DNA of 64,000 nt, taken from assembly GCA_023055425.1 (NCBI GenBank), contig JALGPY010000003.1:21139001-21203000 (forward strand). Reading direction: 5' to 3'. The translations under genes were made by a program, and so were the position numbers. This document shows positions 23,692-36,014 of this stretch, in pieces. Each line of letters starts with the position of its first letter. Position 1 is the stretch's first letter. The notes under the pieces were generated by a model. It was not told where the DNA came from. It did no database searches and saw only the letters and a program-made list of their open reading frames with translations. This DNA is from Linanthus parryae (Eukaryota > Streptophyta > Magnoliopsida > Ericales > Polemoniaceae).

Positions 23692-24850
23692 ATGGCCGAT
23701 AACATCCCTATGGAGAAATTATTCGCGCAAATGGCTCAGATGATGAATAAGGGAGGACAGGCAGGAACTAACTGGGCCAAGAAAGTAGCTGAAATGAAAC
23801 CAATGGAGTTTACAGGAAAAGAGGATCCTGTCGAGTTAGAAGACTGGATCATAGAAATGGATAAAATTCTTGAGGTGATAGAATGTCCCGATGACCGAAA
23901 GGTCAACTGCGCAGTCTTCTACTTGAAAAGTGAAGCGAACCTCTAGTGGAGAAATGTGCGAGAAACTCTTCTGGCCGAACCCAAATTTAACCGGGAGGCT
24001 CTTCAAACCGCCCTCAGAGCTCGCTTCTACCCTCATCACGTGAAGAGGAGCAAGGAACAGGAATTTCAGAACCTGCGACGAGGAAATGACTCAGTGACTG
24101 AGTATTTCCGGAAATTCACTGTGTTGACACGATTCGTAGGTAACATGGTGCCGGATGAAGACTCCAAAGTTTCCCGATTCATCGGGGGATTGCAAGAAAG
24201 GCTGCAAGAGTCTCTGCTGAGCAGGACCTACACTTCGCTTCATGAAGCTTACGACAGAGCTGCTGACATCTATCGAGTTCGTGTCACCCAGGAAGAGAAT
24301 CGCAAGAAACGCAAACTTGAGGAGGTAGGAGGAAGCAACACCAACTTTTCCAAGGGCAATCAGAGGTTCAAGCCTAACAATGGAGGAGGTAATCAGAGGC
24401 AGTATCGTGGCAATCAGCAGAATGCTGGGACTCAGAAGAATCGTCGCTATTTCTGCAAATGGTGCCATTGAAACCACCCAGGAGCAGACTGTGAGGGAAA
24501 TGCGGTCACTTGCAACAACTGTGGCAGGCGAGGACATCGAGCTTATGAGTGCCGATCTCAACCAGCCGGGAACCAGCTAATGATCCAAGGAGGCAACTTT
24601 GGAAGGCCAAAGCAGAACAACTATTAGGGAAACCGTCAGCAGAACGGGAACAACTTTGCCCGCAATCAGCAGTTCGGGAACCAGCAAAAAGGAAACCTCA
24701 ACCAGAACAATGGAGGCAATGGATATCTCAGGCAGCAGAACTACAACCCAGGCAATGCAGGCCAGAACGGAGGCCAACCCAGGATCGGAAAACAACAATG
24801 CTGGATACGGGAACAACCACAATGGAGCAGGAGCAGGAGGAGCAGGAGCT
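23692..24850 (+). pseudogene. TekB gag, broken by stops
   Basis: The frame opens MADNIPMEKLFAQMAQMMNK, then PMEFTGKEDPVELEDWI...MDKILEV, the Ty3 Gag (retrotrans_gag) fold, with SVTEYFRKFTVLTRF about residue 140. Stops at 23944, 24469 and 24625 lie in one continuous frame, so they look like point mutations of an otherwise complete gene. Two zinc knuckles follow: CKWCH-stop-NHPGADC (24455-24490) and intact CNNCGRRGHRAYEC (24510-24552). The tail is rich in Asn, Gln and Gly. A frameshift near 24790 leads to protease. Confidence 0.88.
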
Positions 24851-25303
24851 CAGAATGCAAACGTGGGACGAATTGATGTGCTAACAAAGTCTGAAGCAAA
24901 AGCTGCACATGGAGTTGTCACGGGTACTTTCTCTATCCATGAGCAACCTGCTTTCGTACTATTTGATTCTGGTGCATCCTATTCCTTTATATCGACCTCG
25001 TTTGCTGAGAAATTGGGTTTGCTTAGCTCATCCAGTATATCTATCCCAGTAGCAACCCCTAATGGCCAGATAACTGTCTGTGATACCGTATTAGAAGGGG
25101 TAGAACTCAAAATCCTAACCTGCACCTTACCTGCCAACCTAATAAAATTTAACCTAGGAGGCATAGATGTGATCCTAGGGATGGACTGGCTTGGAAAGTA
25201 TCGGGCAGTTATTGACTGCTATGATCAAAAGGTTCGATTAAAGGGCCTAAAGGAGAAAAGATCACCTATCGTGGCGTTACCACGGAACCTCGAATCAGAC
25301 TAG
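24790..25303 (+). pseudogene. TekB aspartic protease
   Basis: Lies in a different frame from Gag and RT because of single-base changes near 24790 and 25250. ATGTFSIHEQ-type entry is seen as VVTGTFSIHEQPAFVLFDSG, with active site DSGASYSFIS at about 24964. The later flap element DVILGMDWLGKY is at about 25165. Intact by motif; it would mature Gag-Pol if the frame were continuous. Confidence 0.88.
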
Positions 25304-26754
25304 TGTCTGCTTTGACTATAATCAACCAAATGAAGAAGGGGAACTCTGCCTACTTGTGTTATGTCCAAGACGTAACCAAGAAGGAAAATTTGCTGGATGA
25401 GATACCAGTCGTGAGGGAATTTCCTGATTTATTCCCTGACGAGATTCCTGGAATGCCACCTCAACGAGAAGTGGAGTTTACTATAGACTTGGCACCTAGG
25501 ACTGCACCCATCTCCAAGGCGCCGTATCGGATGGCACCTGTGGAATTGAAGGAGCTGAAGGAGCAGATACAAGAGACTTTGCAGAAGGGGTACATACGAC
25601 CTAGTGTGTCACCCTGGGGAGCACCAGTGTTGTTCGTCCGGAAGAATGACGGAAGCTTGCGATTATGCATCGATTACCGGGAGCTAAACAGTGTCACTAT
25701 CAAGAACAAGTATCCACTACCCCGGATTGACGATTTGTTCGACCAGCTGCAAGGTGCCAGTGTGTTCTCCAAAATCGACCTGAGATCTGGTTATCATCAA
25801 CTCCGCGTAGCCGAGAAGGATATTCCAAAGACGGCCTTCAGCACAAGGTACGACCACTACGAGTTCACGGTCATGCCATTCGGTTTGACCAACGCTCCTG
25901 TCGTGTTCATGGACTTAATGAACCGAGTAATAAAGCCGTTTCTAGACCGGTTTGTGGTTGTCTTCATCGATGACATCCTGGTGTACTCGAAGAACGAAGA
26001 AGATCACGAAGAACATCTCCGAGAAGTATTGCAGACCTTGAGGCAAGAGCAGCTGTACGCCAAGCTTTCAAAATGTGACTTCTGGTTGGATCGTGTGCCG
26101 TTTCTAGGACACATCATCTCCAAGGAAGGAATATCTGTTGAACCAGCAAAGATCTCAGCGGTTAAGGATTGGCCCACGCCGAAGAACGTGTCCGAAATTC
26201 GAAGCTTCCTCGGCTTAGCCGGTTACTACAGGCGTTTCGTGAAGGATTTTTCGAAGATTGCCAGGCCACTGACTACGCTGACGAAGAAGGCGGTGAAGTA
26301 TCACTGGGACGACAGCTGTGAAGAGGCGTTCCAGACTATGAAGGAGAAGCTCACTACAGCACCAGTGTTAGCTTTGCCAAACGACTCTGGAGAGTTCGAT
26401 GTATACAGCGATGCGTCAAAGAAAGGGCTTGGCTGTGTGCTTATGCAAGACCGGAGGGTGATTTCTTACGCGTCAAGGCAGGTGAAACCACACGAGGAGA
26501 ACTATGCTACACATGACCTGGAGCTGGCAGCAGTAGTCTTTGCGCTGAAGATATGGAGGCATCATCTCTACGGGGCTGTTTGAAAGCTCTACACGGACCA
26601 TCGCAGCCTGAAGTATATCTTCACACAGAAGGAGCTAAACAACAGGCAGCGAAGATGGCGTGAGATTATCAAGGATTACGATCTACGCATCCAGTACCAT
26701 GAGGGGAAGGCTAATGTAGTCGCTGACGCGCTAAGTCGTAAATCGAGCCATGCA
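25303..26754 (+). pseudogene. TekB reverse transcriptase and RNase H, one stop
   Basis: 426 open codons. [22 protein letters not shown] near residue 117, [30 protein letters not shown] and catalytic [12 protein letters not shown] near residue 220. [17 protein letters not shown] is in the connection. RNase H has [10 protein letters not shown] near residue 367 and [22 protein letters not shown], then a TGA at 26581 where relatives have Cys. The same frame continues YTDHRSLKYIFTQKELNNRQ and ends VADALSRKS at 26740. A single stop separates it from integrase. Confidence 0.9.
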
Positions 26755-28365
26755 ATGAACGCTATGGTAGTCTTGTCAGAATGGTTATGTCACGAGTTTC
26801 GTAAAATCAACATCGAAGTGGTGGAACAAGGAACGGTGCAAAAACTGCTCGGGAGCATGACAGCGGTTCCAGACTTATTCGAGGAAATACGAAGCAATCA
26901 AGCAGGAGACGTGAAGCTCGAGAGGATCAAGAAGAAGATTGCAGCAGGAAAGGCCAAGGAGTTTCAGATTCACGAAGATGGGAGCATTCGTTACAAAGGA
27001 AGATGGTGCATGCCACAGAAGTGTTCAGAGGTTAAGGAGAAGCTGATGCGCGAGGCACACAACACTCCATATTCCGTCCACCCTGGAGGCGATAAGCTTT
27101 ACAAGGACCTGAAGAAGACGTTCTGGTGGCCGAATATGAAGAAAGAAGTAGCCGAGTTTGTGGCAAGATGCCTAACATGCCAGAAAGTGAAGTTCGAGCA
27201 CAAGATAATGGGAGGTCTACTCCAACCGTTGGATGTTCCAGTCTGGAAGTGGGACTCCATATCGTTGGATTTCGTCACAGCGTTGCCTACGTCGAAGAAT
27301 GGACTCAACCAGATATGGGTAGTCGTAGACAGACTAACCAAGACGGCGAGATTCATCCCAATGAAGGACACGTGGATCATGGAGAAAAGGGTAGATGCAT
27401 ACGTCAGAAACATCGTGAGATATCATGGGGTTCCGAGTTCGATAATCTCGGACAGAGACCCTAACTGTCTCTCTCATTTCTGGAGAGCGCTTCAAGAAGC
27501 ACTGGGAACTCAGCTGAAATTCAGTACAGCTTTCCACCCAGCCACAAACGGTCAGATGGAGAGAACTATACAGACGCTGGAAGATATGTTAAGAGCCTGT
27601 GTCATGGACTTCCAAGGTTCATGGGTCGATAAGCTGCCGTTAATAGAGTTCTCCTACAACAACAGTTATCACGCTAGCATCGGGATGGCACCGTACGAAG
27701 CCCTCTATGGAAGAAAGTGTCGATCGCAACTGTGTTGGAGTGACATCAGTGAAACGGTGATCATTGTCCCACAAATGATCGAAGACATGACAAACGAAGT
27801 ACGACTCATCCAGCAGAGGATGAAAGCAGCTCAAGACAGGCAGAAATCATACGTCGATCAGAAGAGAAGGCCACTGGAGTTCCAGGTAGGAGAGAAAGCA
27901 TTCCTGCGAGTCTCACCTACTAAGGGGGTAACCAGGTTCAACCTGAAAGGAAAATTAAGCCCTAAATTTATTGGTTCATACGATGTTATTGAAAAGATAG
28001 GGGAAGTTGCATATCGATTGGATTTACCATCGAACTTGGGGCGAGTACACAATGTTTTTCACGTATCCCAGCTGAAGAAGTATATACCAGACCCATCTCA
28101 TATCTTGGATCCAGAACCAGTGGATTTTGACCCATCACTGACCTACGAGGAGAAACTTGTCAAGATACTGGACACAAAGACAAGAGATACGAGAACTAAG
28201 AGTGTAAAGCTGGTCAAAGTCCTCTGGACCAACCACCAAACAGAAGAAGCAACTTGGGAGGCTGAAGAAGAGATGAGAAAGAAGTACCCACACTTATTTA
28301 ATGAGGTATGTGGAGTTCCGAGGACGTCACTCTCTAAGGGGGAGAGGATGCAACCCTCTGTTTGA
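26755..28365 (+). pseudogene. TekB integrase with C-terminal chromodomain, open
   Basis: 536 open codons following VADALSRKSSHA in the same frame, so part of one original pol. Zinc region: HNTPYSVHPGGDKLY...ARCLTCQKVK (to about residue 146). Core acidic residues sit in DSISLDFVTALP (about 168), ISDRDPN (about 232) and GQMERTIQTLEDMLR (about 268). Then GPFTV/IGSYDVIEKIGEVAYRLDLP and HNVFHVSQLKKY. The chromodomain is at about residues 485-535 (KVLWTNHQTEEATWEAEEEM), which in chromoviruses reads chromatin marks and steers insertion. No break seen after the upstream stop. Confidence 0.92.
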
Positions 28366-28672
28366 TACTATTACGCCTTAGTCTGCTATTGTTACGTCTT
28401 AGTATCCTTGAGATATGGTTGACCTTGAGACTTAGAACCCAAACGAGACTATGACCACTTAATTAGATAGACGTGACTACGATCTTATTTGATATTTCGT
28501 ATTGCGTTGCGTATATCGTAAAATGATTACTTGACGTTATTTGTTGTGTGAAATTACTTGCCAGCCATGTTATATTATTCTATTAGATAGTTGCTTGTTA
28601 GATGATCTGAATATCATGATTAGTCGCTTGATTTTAGCTTCGAGGACGAAGCTTTGTTTAAGGGGGGAAGGA
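28366..28672 (+). other. TekB 3' untranslated region and polypurine tract
   Basis: About 300 bp after the pol stop. It contains CTTCGAGGACGAAGC (about 28638-28653) and the polypurine tract AAGGGGGGAAGGA at 28660-28672, touching the LTR. Confidence 0.88.
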
Positions 28673-29154
28673 TGTAATACCCCGTTCAACTAGCAGGGGT
28701 AAAACGGTCATTATAAACGCATAATAATAATTAATTGGCAAAATAATATTTGAATAAATCTTTGAGTTTAGTTTATAAAAAGTTTTAGAATAATATTAGA
28801 GTAATAGTCAAGAATTAATTCGTAGTCGTTTCACAAATTTTAGCTAGTTTAAAGTTATAGCGCGTGTCCAACCACTGCGAGAATTGATAGGCTTGCCACA
28901 CCCAATCACCCAACCACATAGTACTCCACCCACACCCAATTATTTCTAACAATTCTTAGTTAATTGAAATGTTTTTTTCAGTAGCTTACCTTCTTCCTCC
29001 ATACAACTCCATCACCGCCTCTAACACCTTCGGGAAGTCTCTCCATCACCGCCCTATCACCATCACCGCCCCTGTCACCATCACCTCTACTTGGTGCCCA
29101 AGTAAGCTCATCTATATAAGCCCTCTCCACCTCCCTCCTCACGCCAGCAGCCGC

Positions 29155-32100
29155 TGTAACACCCCCGATTTCCAGAGGAGCTGGAGAACGGGATGGTGCC
29201 CTCCGTACAGGGGATTTTACCCTTCCGTACAAGGAGTAGTAACGATAAGCAAGTGAAAAGAAACATCCAACTACTGATTAATTACGATAAAAGTTTACAA
29301 CATTGGTGACTAGTTCCAAACTGGGAACAATGCCTAACAAAATACATTTTTCAACAAAAGAACTCTCCGGTTAATTACTAAGTGTTACTGCTTGCAAGTG
29401 AGAACGAGTTGTGATCCCAGCGCGTTACCCCAAGCAACCAATCATAAACCTGCGGGGAATTAAAAGAAACACAAGGGCGCAGTTTTTCGAGTATCAGTAA
29501 AAACTGAGTGAATAAACAACTTAGCATGTAAAACAGAGTGGCTGAGACAGGCTAGGGGTTTTGTATTTAAAAGAGTTTAAACAGTAACAGAGTATAGGTA
29601 TAAACATCAGAGTAAAGACTTTGAAAAATTTCCAGGAATATAAGTACGGTAGAAGTGACGATCATCAGAGTTCTCGAAAGTTGTTATTTCCAAACTGAAA
29701 GTTATTACAAGTAGCCGATTCGTTTATCGAGATAAGTTCCCAAACGTGAAATGAAATAAGTCATATTATTAAGTCGCAGTATCCAAGAGAGACGAATGTA
29801 AACAGTAACAGTCGAATTTTAGGGACTTGATGCCCAAGGAAGTCATGCCCTGAAGTAAAGTATTTTAGGGACCTGATGCCCAAGGAAGTCATGCCCTGAA
29901 GTAAAGTATTTTAGGGACCTGATGCCCAGGGAAGTCATTGCCCCGATATAAGGATTTCTGGGACTTAATACCCAAGGAAGTCATGCCCTGAAGTACGGAT
30001 TTCTGGGACTGAATACCCAAGGAAGTCATGCCCCGAAATAATATCAAACAGCTGGTTATGGTACATGCGATTCTTTCACTTTACGTTATTAATGAATTCT
30101 GACGGTGTGACATTTGAACAATAAGTTTGACGATTTGAAGACGAGTAGTAAAGTGTGGATTTAAATCAAGAAATGTACGTTTTACAAATTCGTAATGAAG
30201 TACGACAGCTATTTTCAAGTAAGCAAGTGTATCACATGAAAGAGCTAGGCACGAAAGACTAAGGTAAGCTCACATGTATGTTTTGAGACGTGAAATAAAA
30301 ATCACATTTTGACACGGAAGAAGATAAGCACGCAACGCTAAGCATGAATACTCACAGGTATATTTTGAGACAAGACATAAATCACGTTCTGACACGAAAG
30401 GAGACAAGTACGCAACGCTAAGCATGAATACTCACCGTGAGAGCCGTAGAGCGCTAGCTAGTCAACTAATCGTGAGGTCTACTGGAACGTCGAAGGTAAG
30501 CTCTACAAACAAACACAGATAGTCCTAATTACAAACAAGTTCGATCGACAAACGTACGACAATGCACGTGTCCTATGTGATATGCAAGAGAAAGCCCTAC
30601 GTAATTATGAACACCTAATTTTTGATAATTAAATTACTAGTTGCAAATAAGTCTGAAGTCTCCAAAATGATTTCAAGAAAATAAAGATTTAAGCTTTAAG
30701 ACTATGGGTATTTAATTTGCAAAAACAATTCATTTTACTTAAACAAATACGATATTTAATTAGACACGAAAAATATTGATATTTATAAACATTTGAAAAA
30801 CTAACTCTTTATTTAAATAAGAGAAATTGAGTAAAATAATATTCTTTATCAATTATATGGTTATGCATACACAAAATATATATATATATATATATTCCTT
30901 AATTTACTTTTCATGAGAACAAAATATAACTTATGCTAGTTTGTAAAGATATTAAACTAGTAATGTTTAAATAAACAAATCAATTCAAACTACACCCACA
31001 ACAAAGTTTATGCATAAGTACAAAGCTACCATCCAAGTTCCTTGAAAATACAAGGGACTACCCCCTCAAGTTTCTATAAAAGACAACTTCCCTCCCCCCC
31101 TATTCATACACAATCGGGAACACACATGTTATCAAACTCAACATGATTCAAATTGACATTGAAGCTAGCAAATGGATGATTTTGACGATGGAAATGAATT
31201 AAGAGGTGGATTGGAGATTACCCACACCGAAAACGAGTTGAAATTGTGGAGATTCGGTCCGGGTCGAGTTCGTCGCCGGTGAGATCGGCAGTGGTGCTGA
31301 ACGGGACTGCTCCGGCGGTCTTTGGCTTCTTATGAGGCTTCCTCGAGGCTCCTTGGACTTCCAGAGGGTGAGAGGGAGGAAGCAACGGGGCTGGGCGTCG
31401 CCGGTTGCTCGGCCCGAGACTTGTCGCCGGTTTCCATGGCCGACCGGCCGTGGTTCGGTTGATGTTGCTGCTGCTGTTTCGTTTGCTCCTGGTGAGTCCG
31501 AGAGAGATGGAGAGAGACAGCAGATAGAAGGAGATGGAAGTGGAGGAGTGGGGCAGTGAGTGTTGGTGGAGCTTGGTGATTTCGGTGGTGTGGTGGCCGG
31601 TGATGCCGACAATCGAGGTGGTGTTTGGTGGTGGTTGTTTTGTGTCTGAGTATGGGCAAAACAGAGAGCAAAAGAGGGTGAGACAGAGAGATCGGAGGTG
31701 CGATGGAGGCTGTGGAGGTGGTGCTGGTCGTGGTGTTGATGTTGATGTTGCTGTTGTTGTGGTGGTCTCGTGCCACAAGAAGAAAAGAAGAAGAAGATGT
31801 AGCAGGTGTAGAAAATGAGGGTGATGTAAGAGCTTAAATTGGTGATGTCACTTGTGAGAGGTGGGTGAATTCAGTGAGGTTGGAGTACCGGTTAACGCGA
31901 TAGATCAACACGCGACAAAATACTAAAAATGCAGAGATAAATTAATACGCGATAACGTTTTAATAAAACGATTTAGACTGAAAAGTTAAAATTTGACTGA
32001 TAAATAAAATTTCACGAAAAGTAGAAGTTACACTAATAATACTGTTTTGAACGTTATAAAAAGACATTTTACGGGTAAAAATAAAATTGGACAAATTAAA

Positions 32101-32515
32101 CTACACGCGACTTTTAAAATAAATTCAACTTATATTTCACAATAAAATTTGAACATTTAATGTATAGAGATTATAAAATTAATTTTAGAATAAAATATTT
32201 AGTTGAATTAAAATAAAAATAGAAAATTCAAAAATGTTTGCTTAATAGGATTTTGTAAAAGTTAAATAAATATAAACTAATGACTAACTTATTATTCAAA
32301 ATACAAGAGACTTGTTTAAATTTAAGTTATAACAATGAACGAGTTTATCGAAATAGGTATACACAAATAGTAAATCACTACGAAATCACACATATTATCA
32401 GCAGTGTCTTATTACGACTAACACTAATATCAAAGCACATTCTCACGGTCTTAAGAAATAAAAATGTTGTGCTTAATTACTAAATTACCCCTAGGTCAGA
32501 ATTCGGGTTATTACA
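29155..32515 (-). repeat. TekE LTR
   Basis: 3361 bp. It includes five tandem 46-bp units (29821-30042), a (TA)n run near 30876-30894, and on the minus strand a donor-like GTAATC at 31221 and CCGCAG|G acceptor-like end at 29450. GC-rich frames at 31200-31780 overlap in several phases and look like low-complexity LTR sequence. Confidence 0.85.
29821..30042. repeat. 46-bp tandem repeat, about five units
   Basis: Units of 46, 46, 47, 45 and 38 bp built on GGGACNTGATGCCCAAGG and AGTCATGCCC. Units 1-2 are nearly identical; 3-5 have drifted. A single related unit occurs in TekF near 45602-45640. Confidence 0.9.
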
Positions 32516-32654
32516 TCCTTCCTACCTTGGACTAAGCTTCGTCCTCGAAGCTTGAAAGCGGTAATAGGTCTTATGAGTCTCTATTGGAAGTCACAACTAG
32601 ACAAAATAGACAATTAACAAGCAATGAATACAAGGACTAAATAGGGTCGTTACA
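32516..32654 (-). other. TekE internal remnant
   Basis: 139 bp. The minus strand reads an 11-bp LTR tip (TGTAACGACCC), about 90 bp of unknown sequence, AAGCTTCGAGGACGAAGC, then a degenerate polypurine tract CAAGGTAGGAAGGA at the LTR edge. Non-coding. Confidence 0.75.
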
Positions 32655-35237
32655 GCCGCCCTCACAACCACCACCTCCCTCGTCGTCTTCACCAACACCA
32701 CCATCACCACTTACAGTTCTCTCTCTCTCTCACTCTGTCCAGCCACCTTCTTCTCCCTCCCTGTTGCTCTTTGTCCTCAGCAACCACCAGCAGCAGAGCA
32801 GAGCAGTGTTGGCAGCAGCTAACCACCACCACCGTCGCCATAGCTGCCGGCGGCAAAACTCGAGAAGGAGCAACCCACTGCCACCACCATCATCTCTCTC
32901 TTTCTCACCTTAACTCTCTGCCACCAGAAGCAAACAGAGGCAGAAACTGAGGTTGCAGAAGCCTCGTTGCACCTCCACAGCCGCCACCATCACCGGCGGA
33001 AGAAACCCACTTCTCTCTCTCTCTCCTCCCCTGCCATCTCCTGCCTATTTGATCGTGTCTCAAGCTCCCCTGTTCAGAAACAGAGGACAAACAGAGCAGC
33101 ATCAGCAACAGAAGCCACTGCCACCGTCGACCTCCATTGTTGCCGGCCAAAGCTCCGGCCAAATTCCACCGAAGCTCCGCAGCAGCACCCACTCCATCTT
33201 GTTGCTTCCAGACGACTCTCTGGACCCCGACCAACTCACTAGGAGACTCAAACCAGGATGGGAAAGCCATTAGAGCCGACCACCAAGTCCAACTCCGGCG
33301 ACTCCGACGTCGAGCTCCGACCCGACCCATTTCTTGACTGCTTCCGGCCATTTTTGGCCTAGGTACGTTCTAAACTTTCTGATTAGTTGATATATGTTGT
33401 CAAAATTGAAACTTGATAGCTTAAATCATAGTTGGATTGAAGAAATTGAAGTTGTTGTTTAAGGGGGGTAAAGTGCAGTTTATGTAAACTGTTATAACAT
33501 GGCTCGGGGGTGCTGTTTGTATTTTCTGAAACTGAGAGGGTTGTTAGTGCATGTGTTATATCTATTCCGTTTTTGTAAGAAGTGGGGGAATTTGTAGACT
33601 TTTAATATAAATAGGGGTTTATGTGTCTTTTACTAAAACTTGACACTTTTTGCTAAAGATAAATATGATAATTTCGGAATATAAATAATTTCTAAAAATA
33701 TTAGTTTTCATCCCCGTCTCGGAAAAGTAATTCGGGTATTGAAATAGCATACGGTTTGTTCGTTAAAAATTAAACAAGAAATATTTTTAGTTAAAACTTT
33801 AAATAAATATTGTTAAATCACTTAGTTAATAACTTGGATGTTTAATACTTGTAAATTAGATATTTTGCTAGGTTTTAAACATCGTTATGTTGTGATTAGT
33901 ATTTAGGGAAAATTTCTCTTTAAATTAAATAGGTTTAAATATTGTTTAAATGATTATAGAAATAATAATGTGTCTTTTTCATAAAAATAAACTAGTTTTG
34001 TTTTCCCTACTATATCAAGTGTTTTACAAAATAATTTCTCTAATTAGTTAACCACTTTTAGCTCATAATAATAATAATAATAGTAATAGTCGTTTAAAAT
34101 AAACACGTGATTTTTATATAATTTTGTTATAGAAGATTATAACGAAACAAAACGTTAGGAAAAGTTAGCTAGTGGGGTTGGGTAGAAATAAAAGAGAATA
34201 ATTAGGACGTGTAGTATTCTTATTTGTATATTTAATTGACATCAAAGTTACGGGTTGTAGGTGACAGTTTGTAGGCCGACCGACTTTTAGACGTGCTAGT
34301 GCTACGGAAGTAAGGTAAGTAACATGCCAAGCGTTGAGCCTACCTTCCTTCGTGTCTTAATATGACTTTATTTCTTGTCTCAAAACGCATTTTTATTGGT
34401 TATTCATTTACTTGTTTTAGTTGAAGTTTCCTTTTATTTCAAAGAATTTATTTATTTGAAGTTGTCACATGATTAATAATAATAATTCGTAATTAACGTA
34501 AAGTGGAAAGAGTTGTGCGGGAGAAGCTTATTATTGTCGTGTTGGCTTCGGTCACTCGGCCCGTGATCAGATTTTATTTTAACCCGGTCGCAACCTGCCG
34601 GGTCGCTCCATGTACTCACCTCTCTGGCCGCAAGAAGCCTTAGGGGGCTGCCGGCAGTTAAGGTCATGGTTGCTAGTGATAGATTAGTAGTTCCTTCCCC
34701 GTATCAACAAAGCTAATAATACAGTTCTGGTTTGAGCTTTTGAAAGGAAAGAAGAAGAGATTGAAGAATATAATCCCCGTTTGGAATAAATATTAAGATA
34801 AGAAGAATTTTATAAGTGTTCCTACTCGATTTATTGGATTCTTTCTTTACAAGTTTTATTCCTCCTGTTTTATTATTGCAAACAGTAAACTCAAGCTTCA
34901 TCATCTGTTTTACGTGTTTGGGTGTTACTTACTCAGTATTTCGTACTGACTTTGAAACTGCGGTTCCTGTTTCCTTCCCACCGCAGGCATAGAAGCAGAA
35001 GGTTATGGCGAAGCTGGGTACGGGACTCACGTGTAGTGTTTAGTTAGCAAGCCAGGATGATGTATAGCTTTTGGAATCACTTATGTAATAATTAGAGACT
35101 TTCATGACGTTTAATGTTTTATAATAAATAAATACTTTTGGAGTGTTATGCTTTTGATTCCCGCCGTTACTTTTAGCAGCGCCCTCCTGGGCTTTCCGGT
35201 CCGGAACGGAAGGCTTGGGAATCCACGGGCCGTTGCA

Positions 35238-36010
35238 TATGGTGTCTTCATGACTGATTTGGATAGAACACGGTTAATGGTAAAAGCTGCCGTCATTAGA
35301 GCATGTCCCCAAAATGATATCGGAAGATCTGTTTGAGACATCATAGATCGCACCATATCTAATAGTGTGCGATTCCTCCTCTAGGACACGCCATTCCATT
35401 GTGGCGTTCTGGGTGAAGTGAGGTGGGATACTATCCCACACTCTCTAAAGATACTCATCAAACTCTTGGCTTAAGTATTCTCCTCCACGATCCGATCGTA
35501 GAGCCTTAATAATTTTACCAAGTTGCTTCTATACTTCATTCTTGAATTCCTTGAACAATTCAAAAGATTCGGATTTGGCCTTCATAAGGTATACACATCC
35601 ATATTTACTGAAATCATCAGTAAACGTAATGAAGTAGGTGTAACCACCTCTGGCAGGCATGGGGAACGGCCCAAATACATCAGAATGTATGAGTGCCAAT
35701 AAATCACTAGTCCTCTCAAATTTCTTATTGAAAGGGGACTTTGTCATTTTTCCTAATAAACAAGATTCGCATGTCTCATATGATTCCAAATCAAATGAGT
35801 CTAGAAGTCCATCCTTATGGAGTCTAGATATGCGTTTCACATTTATATGGCCTAAACGACAGTTCCACAGATATGTAGGATTTAAATCGTTAGTTTTTAT
35901 CCTTTTAGTATTTATGTTATAGATTGGACTATTTAGATCAAGGATATACAATCCATTATACAAATGTGCACTACAATAGTGCATACTATCAAGATAAATG
36001 GAGCAACACT
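35238..36010 (-). pseudogene. CopA integrase, N-terminal and core part, broken
   Basis: Rejoins 20174 when TekB is removed. From the gag side: YLWNCRLGHINVKRISRLHK and CESCLLGKMTKSPF (HHCC zinc region), LIHSDVFGPF (first acidic residue), FTDDFSKYGCVYLM, then a stop near 35530, LRSDRGGEYLSQEF (second acidic residue), and a damaged third-acid region near 35430. TekB entered next to MKTPYE at TATGG. Confidence 0.85.
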
Positions 36011-36014
36011 TCCT

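Larger units (their letters stand above)
29155..32654 (-). mobile_element. TekE: Tekay-type LTR plus 139-bp internal stub
   Basis: Inserted in the TekB 3' LTR with GCCGC duplicated at 29150-29154 and 32655-32659. 29155-32515 is one 3361-bp LTR (TGTAACACCC...GGGTTATTACA). It is followed by 32516-32654, which holds the complement of the CTTCGAGGACGAAGC/polypurine region and ends GGGTCGTTACA. So the 3' LTR and the 3' edge of the internal region remain, and nearly all of the internal region and 5' LTR is gone, leaving about 11 bp of LTR tip. Sense is the minus strand. Confidence 0.85.
20180..35237 (+). mobile_element. TekB: Tekay/Del-like Ty3/gypsy chromovirus, full-length but decayed
   Basis: LTRs at 20180-23243 and 28673-35237 (the second enlarged by TekE), target duplication TATGG at 20175-20179 and 35238-35242. 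Primer site, gag with zinc fingers, protease, RT, RNase H, integrase, chromodomain and polypurine tract are in gypsy order. The roughly 3.06-kb LTRs, TGTAATACCCC start and a CTTCGAGGACGAAGC motif before the polypurine tract place it with Tekay/Del elements. In-frame stops and two frameshifts make it non-coding as it stands, though most of pol is open, so the decay is moderate. Confidence 0.94.
28673..35237 (+). repeat. 3' LTR of TekB, split by TekE
   Basis: LTR sequence at 28673-29154 and 32660-35237, about 3061 bp without TekE. It differs from the 5' copy by many substitutions and small indels (a few percent by eye). Its TATA box is at 29113-29120. Donor-like AG|GTACGT is at 33363 and acceptor-like end at 34986. 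Confidence 0.92.

Noticed and set aside
29821..30042. CRISPR-like array
   Set aside because: Units are directly tandem with no unique spacers, in plant LTR sequence.
31199..31818. Possible host gene in the GC-rich part of TekE
   Set aside because: Lies wholly inside a bounded LTR (duplication GCCGC) and corresponds in position to the GC-rich first part of the other Tekay LTRs.
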